From Pseudomonadota bacterium (GTDB lineage: Bacteria > Pseudomonadota > Gammaproteobacteria > Burkholderiales > Burkholderiaceae_C), in assembly GCA_021847345.1 (NCBI GenBank), contig JAJZTW010000005.1:1-64000 (forward strand): a DNA stretch of 64,000 nucleotides, read 5' to 3'. The notes under the pieces were generated by a model that was given only the letters and a program-made list of their open reading frames with translations, did no database searches and was not told where the DNA came from. Position 1 is the stretch's first letter. Each line of letters opens with the position of its first letter. The translations under genes and the position numbers were made by a program. Below are positions 34,737 to 44,211 of this stretch, piece by piece.

Positions 34737-34916
34737 TCAGATCTGCACCATTTCGAAATCGTCCTTGCGTGCGCCGCATTCCGGACAGGTCCAGTTCATC
34801 GGTACGTCGGCCCAGCGCGTGCCGGGTGCGAGGCCGCTTTCCGGATGGCCCAGCTCCTCCTGGTACACGAACCCGCAGATCAGGCACATCCAGGTCTTGA
34901 AGTCAGGTTGCGTCAC
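34737..34916 (-). CDS. Rubredoxin
   Basis: 59 residues from GTG 34916. The iron-binding CxxCG pairs are C11/C14 (MCLICGF) and C44/C47 (WTCPECGARKDDFE), one Fe per protein, and the length is standard. It is a small cytoplasmic electron carrier; in this position, upstream of pilG, it is common in Burkholderiales. GTG is preferred: AGAGGA lies upstream, and the alternative ATG at 34949 overlaps a -10-like TAGAAT (34953-34948), so it could not be in a transcript from that promoter. It is divergent from thiD. Confidence 0.93.
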   Translation of the reverse strand: MTQPDFKTWMCLICGFVYQEELGHPESGLAPGTRWADVPMNWTCPECGARKDDFEMVQI

Positions 34917-35045
34917 AGCGTATCGTCCTCTGGCATAAGATTCAATCATTCTAAGAAAGAGGGGCGCCGCATTTGTGGCGTCTCGCCGACCGGACGGCTG
35001 AGGGCTTGGCCGTCCCCGCCGTCCACTCTCGTGAAGCGCGTCATC

Positions 35046-35912
35046 ATGCCTCCATCCAGCGAAGCCCCCGAATCTCCTCCCGCGGTCATGTTCCTCAACG
35101 CCGCCGACCCCAGCGGAGCGGCCGGCCTGAGCGCCGACCAGGCCGTGTGCGCTGCGGTCGGCTGCCATGCGCTGCCGGTGACCACGTCGATCTGGGTGTG
35201 CGACACCGCGGAGGTGTTCGACATCGTCGAGATCGACGCCGAGGCCGTCGTCGAGCAGGCGCGCGCCGTGCTGCAGGATGTCGAGCTGGCGGCGTGGAAG
35301 GTCGGCTTCCTCGGCGGCGTCGAGGTCGTCAGCGCGGTGGCCGAGCTGCTCGCCGACTACTCCCAGCTGCCCCTGGTGACCTACGTCGGCAACCTGCAGG
35401 CGCTGGAGGAATCGCAGGTCGAGGAATACATCAAGGCGATGCAGGAGCTGATCCTGCCGCAGACCCGCGTGCTGTGCGGCAACGTCACCGCGCTGAGCCA
35501 GTTCCTGTTCCCGGATGTCGAGCGCGAGCAGCCGCCGACTCCCGACGCGCTGATGCAGCAGGCCCACGCGCTGGGCGTGCAGTACGTGCTGGTCAGCGGC
35601 GTGCTGGTGCCCGAGAACCACGTCGAGAACGTGCTGCTGAGCCCGCGTCGGCAACTCCTTCGTGAGCGCTTCGAGATGTTCGATGCCGGCTTCTCCGGCG
35701 CCGGCGACACGCTGTCGGCGGCCGTGGCCTCGCTGCTCGGCACGGGCGCCAAGCTCGACCAGGCCGTGCACGAGGCGCTCGAGTTCCTGGACCAGAGCCT
35801 GGACTTCGCCTATCGCCCCGGCATGGGCAACCTGGTGCCGGACCGCTTTTTCTGGGCCCAGACCGGCCCCGAGGGCGAGGGCGACTCGATCTCGCCGGTC
35901 GGCCTGCAGTGA
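35046..35912 (+). CDS. thiD: Hydroxymethylpyrimidine/phosphomethylpyrimidine kinase-like protein
   Basis: 288 residues of ribokinase-like fold. It begins VMFLNAADPSGAAGLSADQAVCAAVGCHALPVTTSI, the substrate and GAGxxAD region, and ends with the ATP/anion-hole motif FDAGFSGAGDTLSAAVASLL. ThiD phosphorylates HMP and HMP-P in thiamine synthesis. The Betaproteobacteria-type member here is somewhat divergent in the middle, so function as ThiD is likely rather than proved. No other thi gene is nearby. hemL follows after 123 bases on the same strand. ATG 35046 was chosen; an in-frame GTG lies 15 bases upstream. Confidence 0.82.
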   Translation: MPPSSEAPESPPAVMFLNAADPSGAAGLSADQAVCAAVGCHALPVTTSIWVCDTAEVFDIVEIDAEAVVEQARAVLQDVELAAWKVGFLGGVEVVSAVAELLADYSQLPLVTYVGNLQALEESQVEEYIKAMQELILPQTRVLCGNVTALSQFLFPDVEREQPPTPDALMQQAHALGVQYVLVSGVLVPENHVENVLLSPRRQLLRERFEMFDAGFSGAGDTLSAAVASLLGTGAKLDQAVHEALEFLDQSLDFAYRPGMGNLVPDRFFWAQTGPEGEGDSISPVGLQ

Positions 35913-36035
35913 GCCTGCGCTGAATCCCCGGCCGGGCTCGCCGCGCGTCGGCGCGCCCGGCCGCCTGTCCCTGTTGCGGCGCAGCGCGCAGCGCGCAGCT
36001 GCGGCGCGGCCCGCCCCTTCGTGTCGAGTCCTGCC

Positions 36036-37331
36036 ATGTCTTCCCAGCCGAGCAACGAATCCCTGTTCGAACGCGCCCAGCTCAGCATCCCCGGCGGCGT
36101 GAATTCGCCGGTCCGGGCCTTTCGCCAGGTGGGCGGTGTGCCGCGCTTCATCGAGCGCGCCGAAGGCCCGTACATGTTCGACGTCGAGGGCCGGCGCTAC
36201 ATCGACTACATCGGCTCGTGGGGACCGATGATCGCCGGGCATGCCCATCCGCAGGTGATCGAGGCCGTGCAGCGCGCGGCCACGCGCTCGCTGTCCTTCG
36301 GCGCGCCCACGGCCGACGAGATCGAGATCGCCGAGACGCTGCGCTCGCTGATGCCGGCGGCGCAGATGCTGCGCCTGGTGTCGAGCGGCACCGAGGCGGC
36401 CATGAGCGCGCTGCGCCTGGCGCGCGGGTTCACCGGGCGCGATGCCATCGTCAAGTTCGAGGGCTGCTACCACGGCCATGCCGACAGCCTGCTGGTCAAG
36501 GCGGGCTCCGGTCTGCTGACCTTCGGCAACCCGAGCTCGGCCGGCGTGCCGGCCGATGTCGCCGCGCACACGCTGGTGCTGGAATACAACAACATCGCCC
36601 AGCTCGACGAACTGTTCGCCGCGCGTGGCGACGAGATCGCCTGCGTGCTGGTCGAGCCGATCGCCGGCAACATGAATTTCGTGCGCGGCGACGCAGCGTG
36701 GCACCAGCGCCTGCGCGAGCTTTGCACGCGGCATGGCTCGCTGCTGGTGTGGGACGAGGTCATGACCGGGTTCCGCGTTGCGCTGGGCGGCGCGCAGCAG
36801 GTCTACGGCATCGAGCCGGACCTGGTCGTTCTCGGCAAGGTCATCGGCGGCGGCATGCCGATGGCCGCCTTCGGCGGACGTGCCGACGTGATGCGCGGGC
36901 TGTCCCCGCTGGGCGGTGTCTACCAGGCGGGAACACTGTCGGGCAATCCGGTGGCGGTGGCGGCGGGCATGGCGCAGCTTCGCATCGTGCGCCAGCCGGG
37001 CTTCTACGAAGCCCTGGGCGACAGCACGCGGCGCCTGATGCAGGGACTGGAGCAGGCAGCGGCGCGTCATGGCGTGGCGCTGCGCACCGACTGCGAGGGC
37101 GGCATGTTCGGCGTGTACTTCGATTCCGCGCTGCCGCGCAGCTACGCCGACGTGGCGCGCGGCGATCTCGACGCCTTCAAGCGCTTTTTCCACGCCATGC
37201 TGTCGCGCGGGGTCTACCTCGCGCCGAGCATGTTCGAGGCCGGCTTCGTGTCCAGCGCGCACGACGCCAGCGTGATCGAGCAGACCCTGGACGCGGCCGA
37301 CTCCGCCTTCGCCGAGCTGGTGCGCGGTTGA
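36036..37331 (+). CDS. hemL: Glutamate-1-semialdehyde 2,1-aminomutase
   Basis: 431 residues, class III aminotransferase fold. It opens [20 protein letters not shown] and has ridges [36 protein letters not shown] and the PLP lysine K268 in [18 protein letters not shown]. It converts glutamate-1-semialdehyde to 5-aminolevulinate, the second step of the C5 route to heme, and is cytoplasmic. ATG 36036 gives the family N-terminus; a GTG at 36021 would add five residues. The genome therefore uses the C5 pathway. It is convergent with mtgA, 13 bases apart. Confidence 0.97.
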   Translation: MSSQPSNESLFERAQLSIPGGVNSPVRAFRQVGGVPRFIERAEGPYMFDVEGRRYIDYIGSWGPMIAGHAHPQVIEAVQRAATRSLSFGAPTADEIEIAETLRSLMPAAQMLRLVSSGTEAAMSALRLARGFTGRDAIVKFEGCYHGHADSLLVKAGSGLLTFGNPSSAGVPADVAAHTLVLEYNNIAQLDELFAARGDEIACVLVEPIAGNMNFVRGDAAWHQRLRELCTRHGSLLVWDEVMTGFRVALGGAQQVYGIEPDLVVLGKVIGGGMPMAAFGGRADVMRGLSPLGGVYQAGTLSGNPVAVAAGMAQLRIVRQPGFYEALGDSTRRLMQGLEQAAARHGVALRTDCEGGMFGVYFDSALPRSYADVARGDLDAFKRFFHAMLSRGVYLAPSMFEAGFVSSAHDASVIEQTLDAADSAFAELVRG

Positions 37332-37344
37332 CGCGCCGGTGGCT

Positions 37345-38061
37345 TCAGCGCGGCACCTGCGCCTGTTCGGCGCGCGCCGCGATGGTGTAGGTCCGCCGGT
37401 CGATGTACGGGCCGTACAGGTGGCGCTGGAACACGCGAGGAGCGGGCAGCATGACGGCCAGGCGCGCGGCCTGCAGGCGCGTCAGGCGCGCCGCCGGTAC
37501 ATGGAAGTACTGCCGGGCGGCGGCCTGCGCGCCGTACACGCCGTCGCCCCACTCGACGCTGTTCAGGTACATCTCCAGGATGCGCCGCTTGTCCAGCAGC
37601 AGCTCCAGCATGCCGGTGATGACCAGCTCCTGGGCCTTGCGCACGTAGCTGCGCTCGGGTGACAGGAACAGGTTCTTGGCCAGCTGCTGCGTGATGGTCG
37701 AGCCGCCGACGATGCGGTGGTCCCGCTCGACTCGCCGCGTGTGGTCGCGGATCCAGGCCTCGCGCATGGCTTTCCAGTCGACCCCGGGGTTGGTCAGGAA
37801 GGTCGCGTCCTCGGAGGCCACGACGCTTCGCTTGAGCCACGGGCTGATGCGGTCGTAGCCGGTCCAGTCGTGGCGCCACGGCACGCTGTCGCCGGTGCGC
37901 AGCATGCGCAGCTGCTCGGCGCGCATGAAGGCCGTGTCGTGCACCGGCAGCACCGACCAGACGGCGATCCGGAGCGCGAAATAGGCCTGCAGGATCAGCA
38001 GCGAGCCGGCGCTCAGCAGCAGCGCTCGGGCAAGTCCGTGGCGGCGGCGCGAGGAGGGCAT
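37345..38061 (-). CDS. mtgA: Monofunctional peptidoglycan glycosyltransferase
   Basis: 238 residues. An N-terminal signal-anchor (about residues 12-35) is followed by the GT51 domain: catalytic Glu in VASEDATFLTNPGVDWKAM, the GGSTITQQLAKNLFLSPERS block, RKAQELVITGMLELLLDKRRILEMYLN, and VEWGDGVYGAQAAARQYF. It polymerises lipid II in the periplasm without transpeptidase activity. It lies 30 bases downstream of aroE in a minus-strand run rnb-tonB-like-aroE-mtgA, the common Burkholderiales order. Confidence 0.96.
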   Translation of the reverse strand: MPSSRRRHGLARALLLSAGSLLILQAYFALRIAVWSVLPVHDTAFMRAEQLRMLRTGDSVPWRHDWTGYDRISPWLKRSVVASEDATFLTNPGVDWKAMREAWIRDHTRRVERDHRIVGGSTITQQLAKNLFLSPERSYVRKAQELVITGMLELLLDKRRILEMYLNSVEWGDGVYGAQAAARQYFHVPAARLTRLQAARLAVMLPAPRVFQRHLYGPYIDRRTYTIAARAEQAQVPR

Positions 38062-38091
38062 GGGGCGGTGCGCGCGGGGGGCTCAGGTGTC

Positions 38092-38961
38092 TCAGGCGGC
38101 GCGGGAGGCGGCTTCGGCGTCGAGCTCGGCGCGCAGCGCCCGCAACACCGGCGCGGTCTGCACGCGCACGCCACGCCACAGCGCGAAACTCTCGGCGGCC
38201 TGCTCGATGAGCATGCCCAGTCCGTCGTGGGCGCGTGCCCCGGCTTCGCGCGCAAGGCGCACGAAAGCCGTCGGCGTCGCGCCGTACATCATGTCGTAGG
38301 CCAGCGCGCCGCGGTGCAGCACACCGGGCGGCAACTCGGGGGTGGCTCCGCCCAGCGCACCGGCGGTGGCGTGGATCACCAGCGCATGCCCGGCGCGCGG
38401 CGCCGGGTTGCTGCGAAGCCGGGTGCCATGTTCGTCGGCGAACGCGGCATGCCGCGCCACCAGCTGCCCGGCCCGTTCGGGGTTGCGATTCCACACCTCG
38501 ATGGACGAGGCTCCGGCCAGGATCAACTCCCCGAGCACCCCGCTGGCGGCGCCGCCGGCGCCCAGCAGCAGCACGTCGAGCCCGCGCAAAGCCTGCGCCT
38601 GCGCGCTGCCGAGCAGGCGCGCGAGGTCGCGCACGAGGCCGACGCCGTCGGTGTTGTCGGCCCACAGCTGCCCGCTGGCGTCCCAGCCGAGGGTGTTCGC
38701 GGCCTCGGCCAGTCGCGCCCGCGGCGACAGCCGGGTGGCGGCCCGCGCCGCGTCGAACTTGAAGGGTACCGTGACATTGCAGCCGGCCGCGCCCTCGGCG
38801 CGAAACGCCGCCAGCGCGGCATCGAATGCGCCGAGCGGCACCAGGCGCCGCTCGTAGCGAATGGCCTGGCCGGTCTGTTCGGCGAAGCACTGGTGGATTC
38901 GCGGGGAGCGGCTGTGCTCCACCGGATTGCCGAGCACGGCGTACAGGTCGGGAGTCGTCAT
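38092..38961 (-). CDS. aroE: Shikimate dehydrogenase
   Basis: 289 residues. Shikimate site: GNPVEHSRSPRIH and the catalytic Lys of NVTVPFK; then NTDGVGLVRDL; then the NADP Rossmann motif LLLGAGGAASGVLGEL and the arginine-binding NRNPERA. It reduces 3-dehydroshikimate with NADPH. One oddity is the strand motif normally written NATS/NATA, which reads HATAG here, with H197 in place of Asn. Its ATG overlaps the tonB-like stop by four bases, so these are coupled. mtgA follows 30 bases later. Confidence 0.95.
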   Translation of the reverse strand: MTTPDLYAVLGNPVEHSRSPRIHQCFAEQTGQAIRYERRLVPLGAFDAALAAFRAEGAAGCNVTVPFKFDAARAATRLSPRARLAEAANTLGWDASGQLWADNTDGVGLVRDLARLLGSAQAQALRGLDVLLLGAGGAASGVLGELILAGASSIEVWNRNPERAGQLVARHAAFADEHGTRLRSNPAPRAGHALVIHATAGALGGATPELPPGVLHRGALAYDMMYGATPTAFVRLAREAGARAHDGLGMLIEQAAESFALWRGVRVQTAPVLRALRAELDAEAASRAA

Positions 38962-39851
38962 CGGGATCGGGTGCTCGCGGAATCGGAATCCTGGCTGCCG
39001 GCGCGCATCTCGGTGCTCAGGCCGCCTTCGCGTGTGAAGTCGAAGCCGGCGACGACGACGATCTGATCGGCGTCGCGGCGCATCACCGGGTTGAAGCCCC
39101 CGAAGGGCTGGGCGGCCTCGACGATGGCCCGCGCCATGCGGTCGAGCATGGCGTCCCCGGAGCCGCGCACGACCTCGGCGCGCAGCACGCGCCCGGAGGA
39201 GTCGACGGTGATGGCCATGACCAGGCGTCCATACAGCTTGTGGCCCCTGCTTTGCGGAAAGTCGGCCGTGCCCAGGCGCTCGATCTTCTCGCGCATGCGG
39301 TCGTAGTACAGCGCATAGGGAACGCTGCGCGTGCTGGGGCCGACGAAGCGCCTGCGCGGGCGCGCGTTGTTCAACTCGATACGCCGCTCGATGGCGCCGA
39401 CGAGGTCGAGCAGTTCGCGGTGCTGCTCGCGCAGCGCGTGCTCCACCGGTGGCGTCAGCTCGTGCGACTGCACGGCGTTCTGCAGCGTGACGATCTGGCT
39501 GCGCGCCACGCTGAGAACCTCGCGTTCGCTGTGCTCGAGGCGCTGCGTGCGGGTTTGCGTGTCCCGCGCGGCATCGCCGAGCGCATTGCGCCCGGCTGCC
39601 GGCAACGGGGTGGCGGCGAGCCCGCTGCGCGCGCTGCCGCCGCCGTCGAGGTCGGCCTGCGCCAGCGCCTGGGGCTTGTCCGCCGGCGACGGGCTGGCGC
39701 GGTTGACAAGGATCACCGACAGCGGAGGATTGCCGAACACGCGATCGGCCATCTGCGGCGCTCCCAGGCGCAGGCCCAGCAGCAGCGCGTGCGCGGCCAC
39801 CGAGATGCCGAGGGCCCATTGCAGCGGGCTCAGGCGCAGGCGTGCGGGCAT
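38958..39851 (-). CDS. TonB-family C-terminal domain protein
   Basis: 297 residues. There is one N-terminal membrane helix (about residues 9-28). A long helical/coiled middle (100-165, with many Glu/Gln/Arg) is followed by a C-terminal TonB-type domain (about 170-275) containing LYYDRMREKIERLGTADFP, GRLVMAITVDSSGRVLRAEVVRGSG and the following amphipathic helix. The Pro-Lys linker of classical TonB is missing, so this may be a dedicated envelope protein rather than the general energy transducer. Its TGA overlaps the aroE start, and rnb ends 9 bases upstream. Confidence 0.86.
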   Translation of the reverse strand: MPARLRLSPLQWALGISVAAHALLLGLRLGAPQMADRVFGNPPLSVILVNRASPSPADKPQALAQADLDGGGSARSGLAATPLPAAGRNALGDAARDTQTRTQRLEHSEREVLSVARSQIVTLQNAVQSHELTPPVEHALREQHRELLDLVGAIERRIELNNARPRRRFVGPSTRSVPYALYYDRMREKIERLGTADFPQSRGHKLYGRLVMAITVDSSGRVLRAEVVRGSGDAMLDRMARAIVEAAQPFGGFNPVMRRDADQIVVVAGFDFTREGGLSTEMRAGSQDSDSASTRSR

Positions 39852-39860
39852 CGGAGATCT

Positions 39861-41978
39861 TCAGGTCGGTCCGGCGCCGTCGTGCACGTGCGTGCCGGTG
39901 TGCTGCGCCGGCTCGGCCGCTGCGGCGGGCCCGCCCTGCGGCGCAGCCTCTTCGGCCGCCTCGATCGCGTCGACTTCCAGGCGCAGTCCGCCGGCCAGGC
40001 TTTCGTCGTCTTCCGAGTCCGCCGGCTCGGCGCCCTGTGCCGCTTCGGCGGGCGCGGTCTCGTGCAGTACCTGGGCCACGCGACAGGGCTGCTCGAGGGT
40101 GATCAGGTCGGCTTCGCCGAAATGCACTCGCACGCGCGTGCCGCGCGCCAGTTCCTGTGCCCCCGCCGCGGCCAGCACCAGCGGCAGGCCGTCGATTCGC
40201 ACCAGTCCCTCGCGCAGTACCGCGCCGTCGGCCTGCGCGATGCCTTGCTGGCGCAGGTAGCGCAGGGTCCAGTAGCGCTCCATGCCGCGCTGGAAGTCGG
40301 CGTAGGCCTTGTAGGCCTCCTCGAAGGCGCCGACCACGGCGAACAGTTGCGCGTCCTTCGGGCGGTAGGGTGCGACCAGCGCGGCGGCACGTCCGTGGCG
40401 CGCGGCCGCGATGATCTGCCCCTGGTTGACCAGGTCCGCGTAGCGCCGCAGCGGCGACGTGCACCACGCGTACTGCGCCACGCCGAGCCCCTGATGCGGC
40501 GCCGCGCGCGTGCTCATTCGGGTGCGCAGGTTGGCGCCCATGCCGCTCTGGCTGCGGTAGATCGCCGGCAGGCCCAGCTCGGCCAGCCATCCGCCCCACG
40601 TGGCGTTGGCCAGGATCATCATCTCGGCCACGATCAGGTCCAGCGGCGCGCCGCGGCGGCGCGGCACGATGTCCACGCGCGCCTGTTCCTCGCCATGTTC
40701 CAGGCCTTCGACCCGGAAGGTGTAATCCACGCCGCCAGGGCGCTCAGGGCGCCCGCGGACCTGCTCGCGCCCCGCCTGCAGCCGGCGGGCGACGCGCCAC
40801 AGCTGCGCCAGCTCTCGCGCGCAGGCGTACGCCTGCGCATCGGGGTCGCCCTGCAGCGACTCCTCGGTGATGGCGTCGTCGAGCCGGTCATGGCGCAGGT
40901 TGGCCACGATCGGCACGCGCTCCACGCGGGTCTCGTGTCCGCGCACTTCGAGCTGCGCGTCGAAGTCGACGTACAGGCTCACCGCCGGTGGCTGCGCCCC
41001 CTCCGCGAGCGTGTAGGCGCGCACGAGCTCGTCGGGAAGCATGGTGATCTTGTCGCCCGGCATGTACACGGTCGACATGCGCTGGCGTGCCGCCTGGTCC
41101 CACGCGCTGTCGCGCGCGAGCGCCAGTGCGGGGGCCGCGATGTGGATGCCCACCACCACGCCGCCGTCGGCGCCGGCGCGCACCGACAGCGCGTCGTCGA
41201 TCTCGGTGGTCTGCGAGTCGTCGATGCTGAATGCGCGAACCTCGGCGAGCGGCAACTCCCCGGCCTCGACCTCGGGCATGGCCAGGTCGCCGAAACCGGT
41301 TCCGCGCGGGAAATACTCGAGCAGGAATCGCTGCATGTGAAAGCGCCACGGCGAGCCGATGGCACCCGCCTCGCGAAGCAGTTGCAGCGCTCCCTTGGCG
41401 CTGTTGCGCACGGCCAGTGCCAGCGCCTTGTACTCCGGACTGTTCTTGTCGGGCTTGAACAACAGGCTGTAGAGCCGCTCGGAGATTCCCGGCGGGCAGC
41501 TTCCCTGCTGCAGTTGCTGCGCGTCGGCCTGGATGCGCCGCTCCAGTTCCTGGCGCCGGGCGATGCCGGCCAGCGCGGCCTGCAGCACCTCCGGGGCGGC
41601 CTTGCGAAAGCGGCCCTTGCCGCGGCGCGAGAAATAGTGCGGCGCACCATGCAGTCGCAGCAGCACCGCGGCCTGCTGGCGTGCGTCCGCGGCGTCGCCG
41701 TAGTACTCCGCGGCCAACTGCTCGAAGCCGAACTCGTCGTCGGGCGCGAACTCCCACAGCAGCTCGAGTTCGATGCCGTCCTGCTGCGCCTGCGCCCAGT
41801 CCATCAGCTCGTCGGGGGCGGGTGCCTCGAAGCGCAGCAGCGCCTGCTGCTGCTTGATCTTCTGGCGCCGTCCGCTGGGCAGCTCGACCTGCATCGATGC
41901 GTCGGCCTGGCTCATGACCCGTGCGGTGGCGAGTTTGCCGGCCTCTTCGAAAACAACGTAACTCACAAGGGATTCCAT
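39861..41978 (-). CDS. rnb: RNase II/R-family exoribonuclease (RNB domain)
   Basis: 705 residues. N-terminal domain (1-200) has cold-shock-like beta strands. The RNB catalytic domain is about 215-560, with the acidic motif AFSIDDSQTTEIDDALSV and YTLAEGAQPPAVSLYVDFD. It also includes CTSPLRRYADLVNQGQ, the canonical substrate-channel segment. A degenerate S1-like part and a Glu/Ala/Gln-rich 60-residue acidic tail follow. It degrades RNA 3' to 5'. It is shorter than RNase R and has no basic tail, so RNase II-type is the better label. It adjoins yqiA directly (stop codon next to start). Confidence 0.92.
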   Translation of the reverse strand: MESLVSYVVFEEAGKLATARVMSQADASMQVELPSGRRQKIKQQQALLRFEAPAPDELMDWAQAQQDGIELELLWEFAPDDEFGFEQLAAEYYGDAADARQQAAVLLRLHGAPHYFSRRGKGRFRKAAPEVLQAALAGIARRQELERRIQADAQQLQQGSCPPGISERLYSLLFKPDKNSPEYKALALAVRNSAKGALQLLREAGAIGSPWRFHMQRFLLEYFPRGTGFGDLAMPEVEAGELPLAEVRAFSIDDSQTTEIDDALSVRAGADGGVVVGIHIAAPALALARDSAWDQAARQRMSTVYMPGDKITMLPDELVRAYTLAEGAQPPAVSLYVDFDAQLEVRGHETRVERVPIVANLRHDRLDDAITEESLQGDPDAQAYACARELAQLWRVARRLQAGREQVRGRPERPGGVDYTFRVEGLEHGEEQARVDIVPRRRGAPLDLIVAEMMILANATWGGWLAELGLPAIYRSQSGMGANLRTRMSTRAAPHQGLGVAQYAWCTSPLRRYADLVNQGQIIAAARHGRAAALVAPYRPKDAQLFAVVGAFEEAYKAYADFQRGMERYWTLRYLRQQGIAQADGAVLREGLVRIDGLPLVLAAAGAQELARGTRVRVHFGEADLITLEQPCRVAQVLHETAPAEAAQGAEPADSEDDESLAGGLRLEVDAIEAAEEAAPQGGPAAAAEPAQHTGTHVHDGAGPT

Positions 41979-42617
41979 TCAGTCGGCGCGCACGCCGAGA
42001 AATTCCAGGACCGCGTCGCAATGGCGCGACGCGTAGTCTTGCAGCGCATGCCCTCCGGTGTCGACCACGCGGAGCATGGCGCCCAGGTAGCGTGCCTGCA
42101 TCTCGCGCCAGTCCAGCACCTCGTCGTCGCGGGCGATGACCGCCAGGTAGCGCTGAGGGTGCGGAACCGGCTCTTGCAGGCTGCCGAGTTCGAAGGCGTG
42201 CAACTCCTCGACGTGCGCCGCGGTGAACTCGAAGCGCAGCGCAGGGTCGTGCCAGCTGCCCAGTTCACCGATCTGGGCGCGCAGGTCGCGCGCCGGATTC
42301 ACCGCCGGGTTGAGCAGCGCAGCCCGGCAGTCCAGGCGTTCGGCGAGCCATGTGGCGTAGAAGCCGCCCAGCGAACTGCCGACCAGCACCAGCTGCCGCG
42401 GCGCGGCCTGGCGCACCAGGTCCAGCGCCAGTTCCACGGCGTCGCGCGGCGACGGCGGAAGCTGCGGACACAGCCATTGCACCGCCGACCGCCCGGAGCC
42501 CTGGAGTTGCAGCAGGCGCTGGTGGGTCAGCCGAGCCTTGGCGGACGCCGGCGAGGAGCGGAATCCGTGCAGGTACAGCAGGTGCGATGGGCGCGGGGAT
42601 GGATCGTGGACGGGCAT
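41979..42617 (-). CDS. YqiA/UPF0227-type alpha/beta hydrolase
   Basis: 212 residues from ATG 42617. The fold is short: LLYLHGFRSSPASAKARLTHQ at the oxyanion region, the nucleophile elbow GSSLGG with S82, ARDDEVLDWREM carrying the acid, and GGHALQDYASR carrying the histidine. YqiA of E. coli is an esterase active on acyl-CoA and p-nitrophenyl esters. It is common beside rnb and parE in beta- and gammaproteobacteria. Its stop codon abuts the rnb start with no gap, so the two are probably translated from one message. Confidence 0.85.
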   Translation of the reverse strand: MPVHDPSPRPSHLLYLHGFRSSPASAKARLTHQRLLQLQGSGRSAVQWLCPQLPPSPRDAVELALDLVRQAAPRQLVLVGSSLGGFYATWLAERLDCRAALLNPAVNPARDLRAQIGELGSWHDPALRFEFTAAHVEELHAFELGSLQEPVPHPQRYLAVIARDDEVLDWREMQARYLGAMLRVVDTGGHALQDYASRHCDAVLEFLGVRAD

Positions 42618-42744
42618 GCTCGCGAGCAGGCGGGGGCGGGAGCCGGCCGCTCGCGGGGTGCGTCGGTACGGCAGCCCCAATCGTAGCGTCAGCCGGGGTG
42701 CCGCACGGCCCGCGCCGCCATGGGCGCGCGGGCCGGGGCGCGGC

Positions 42745-43209
42745 TCAGGCGCTGCCCGGCGCGCTCTCGGGCTGCGCGGTCTCGGGAGGCCAGTCGCGGA
42801 TGTACGCCTTGAGCATGCGGTTTTCGAAGTCCTGCTCCTGTACCACGGCGCGCGCCACGTCGCGAAACGAGATCACGCCCAGCAGCGTCGTGCCGTCCAT
42901 CACCGGGATGTAGCGTGTACCGCTGTCGAGAAGCAGTCGGCGCAGTTCGTCCAGGCCGGTCTGCGGGGAGCAGTGCACCGGGTCGCGTTGCATCAGCTCG
43001 CCCACCGCCTGCGGGGTCGTGCCCTGCGCGCTGACCGCGCCCAGCACCTCGCGGAAGGTGAGCATGCCGGCCAGGCGACCATCGTCCATGATCACCAGCG
43101 AGCCCACGTCGTGCAGCGCCATCGTGCGAGCGGCCTCGTGCAGCGGGGTCTGGGGCGAGACGGTGAACAGCGCAGTCCCCTTGATGCGCAAAATATCACT
43201 TACTTGCAT
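42745..43209 (-). CDS. CBS-domain pair protein 2
   Basis: 154 residues, two CBS modules: residues 8-65 with DVGSLVIMDDGRLAGMLTFREVL, and 75-130 with YIPVMDGTTLLGVISFRDVARAV. A short Pro/Glu tail ends it. There is no fused channel or enzyme, so it is a stand-alone nucleotide-binding sensor module of unknown partner. GGAGA precedes the ATG, and a -10-like TATATT lies at 43249-43244 with about 35 bases of leader. It is divergent from the hydrolase at 43376. Its sequence differs from the CBS protein at 1606, so this is not a recent duplication. Confidence 0.86.
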   Translation of the reverse strand: MQVSDILRIKGTALFTVSPQTPLHEAARTMALHDVGSLVIMDDGRLAGMLTFREVLGAVSAQGTTPQAVGELMQRDPVHCSPQTGLDELRRLLLDSGTRYIPVMDGTTLLGVISFRDVARAVVQEQDFENRMLKAYIRDWPPETAQPESAPGSA

Positions 43210-43375
43210 CGCGGTCTCCGGTGGGCGTTGCGGGCATGGAGCCAATATAGTGCAGGCGCTTGCGGGATTCCACGCTGCCCTGCGTCGTCCAGGGCCGCGC
43301 ATGGTCGCGAATGCGGCCGGATCCCGGGGCGAGCCTTGTTTGCTGACCGCGCCCTGCGCGCACGCGGAGAATTCC

Positions 43376-44170
43376 ATGCAATGTCTGGTCGATTCGCGCG
43401 AGGTGCACGTGCACTGCCTCGCCGCTGCCACTGCCGAGAAGGCTCCACCGGTGCTGCTGCTGCACGGAGCCTGCCAGGACCACCGGGTGTGGCTGCCCGT
43501 GCTGCCCGGCCTGGCCCGTGCCGGGCATGCGGTGTACGCCGTCGATCTCCCCGGGCATTCGGCCAGCGCCGGGCCGCCGTGCGCCGGCGTGCCGGAACTG
43601 GCGACCTGGCTGCTCGAGCTGCTCGATGCGCTGGCGCTGGAACGCTGCGCGCTGGTCGGCCACAGCATGGGCTCGCTGGTTTCGCTGCATGCCGCGGCGC
43701 TGGCACCGCGGCGGGTCAGCCACCTGGCGATGGTGGCCACCGCGCTGCCGATGACGGTGTCGCCCGTGCTGCTCGAGCGGGCGCGCAGCGACCCCCAGGC
43801 GGCCATGCGCGACATGGCGCTGTGGTCGCACAAGGGCTCGCGCGAGCAGGCGCCCGACCCGGGCCTGGTCGACGCGAGCCTGCAATTCATGCAGTCGGTG
43901 CAGGCGCGCTGGCCAGCGGGAGACCTGCTGGCCACCGACCTGAGCGCCTGCAACGCCTACGCCGACGGCCTGGAGATGGCGCGCCGGGTCCAGGTGCCGG
44001 TGCAACTGGTGCTTGGCGAGTCCGACCGCATGACCCCGCCGCGCGCGGCGCGCGAACTGCAGCAGGCCTTTGCGCAGGCGCGGGTCAGCCTGTTGCCGGG
44101 CGGACATGCGCTGATGCAGGAGCAGCCCGACGGCGTGCTGCAGGCCTTGCTGGAGCTGCTCGCGCGCTGA
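43376..44170 (+). CDS. Alpha/beta hydrolase
   Basis: 264 residues from ATG 43376, with GGAGA six bases upstream. Elements seen are LLLHGACQDHRVW (oxyanion loop), VDLPGHSASAG, the nucleophile elbow GHSMGS with S97, the acid in LVLGESDRMTPPRAA and the histidine in GGHALMQEQPDG. The order and spacing fit soluble esterases or carboxylesterases of the haloperoxidase/MhpC type. The substrate cannot be inferred. It ends 42 bases before the phasin terminator hairpin on the opposite strand. Confidence 0.88.
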   Translation: MQCLVDSREVHVHCLAAATAEKAPPVLLLHGACQDHRVWLPVLPGLARAGHAVYAVDLPGHSASAGPPCAGVPELATWLLELLDALALERCALVGHSMGSLVSLHAAALAPRRVSHLAMVATALPMTVSPVLLERARSDPQAAMRDMALWSHKGSREQAPDPGLVDASLQFMQSVQARWPAGDLLATDLSACNAYADGLEMARRVQVPVQLVLGESDRMTPPRAARELQQAFAQARVSLLPGGHALMQEQPDGVLQALLELLAR

Positions 44171-44211
44171 GCCGAGCCGCGGGCGCAAGGCGGCGGGTGG
44201 CAGGCGCCGGA

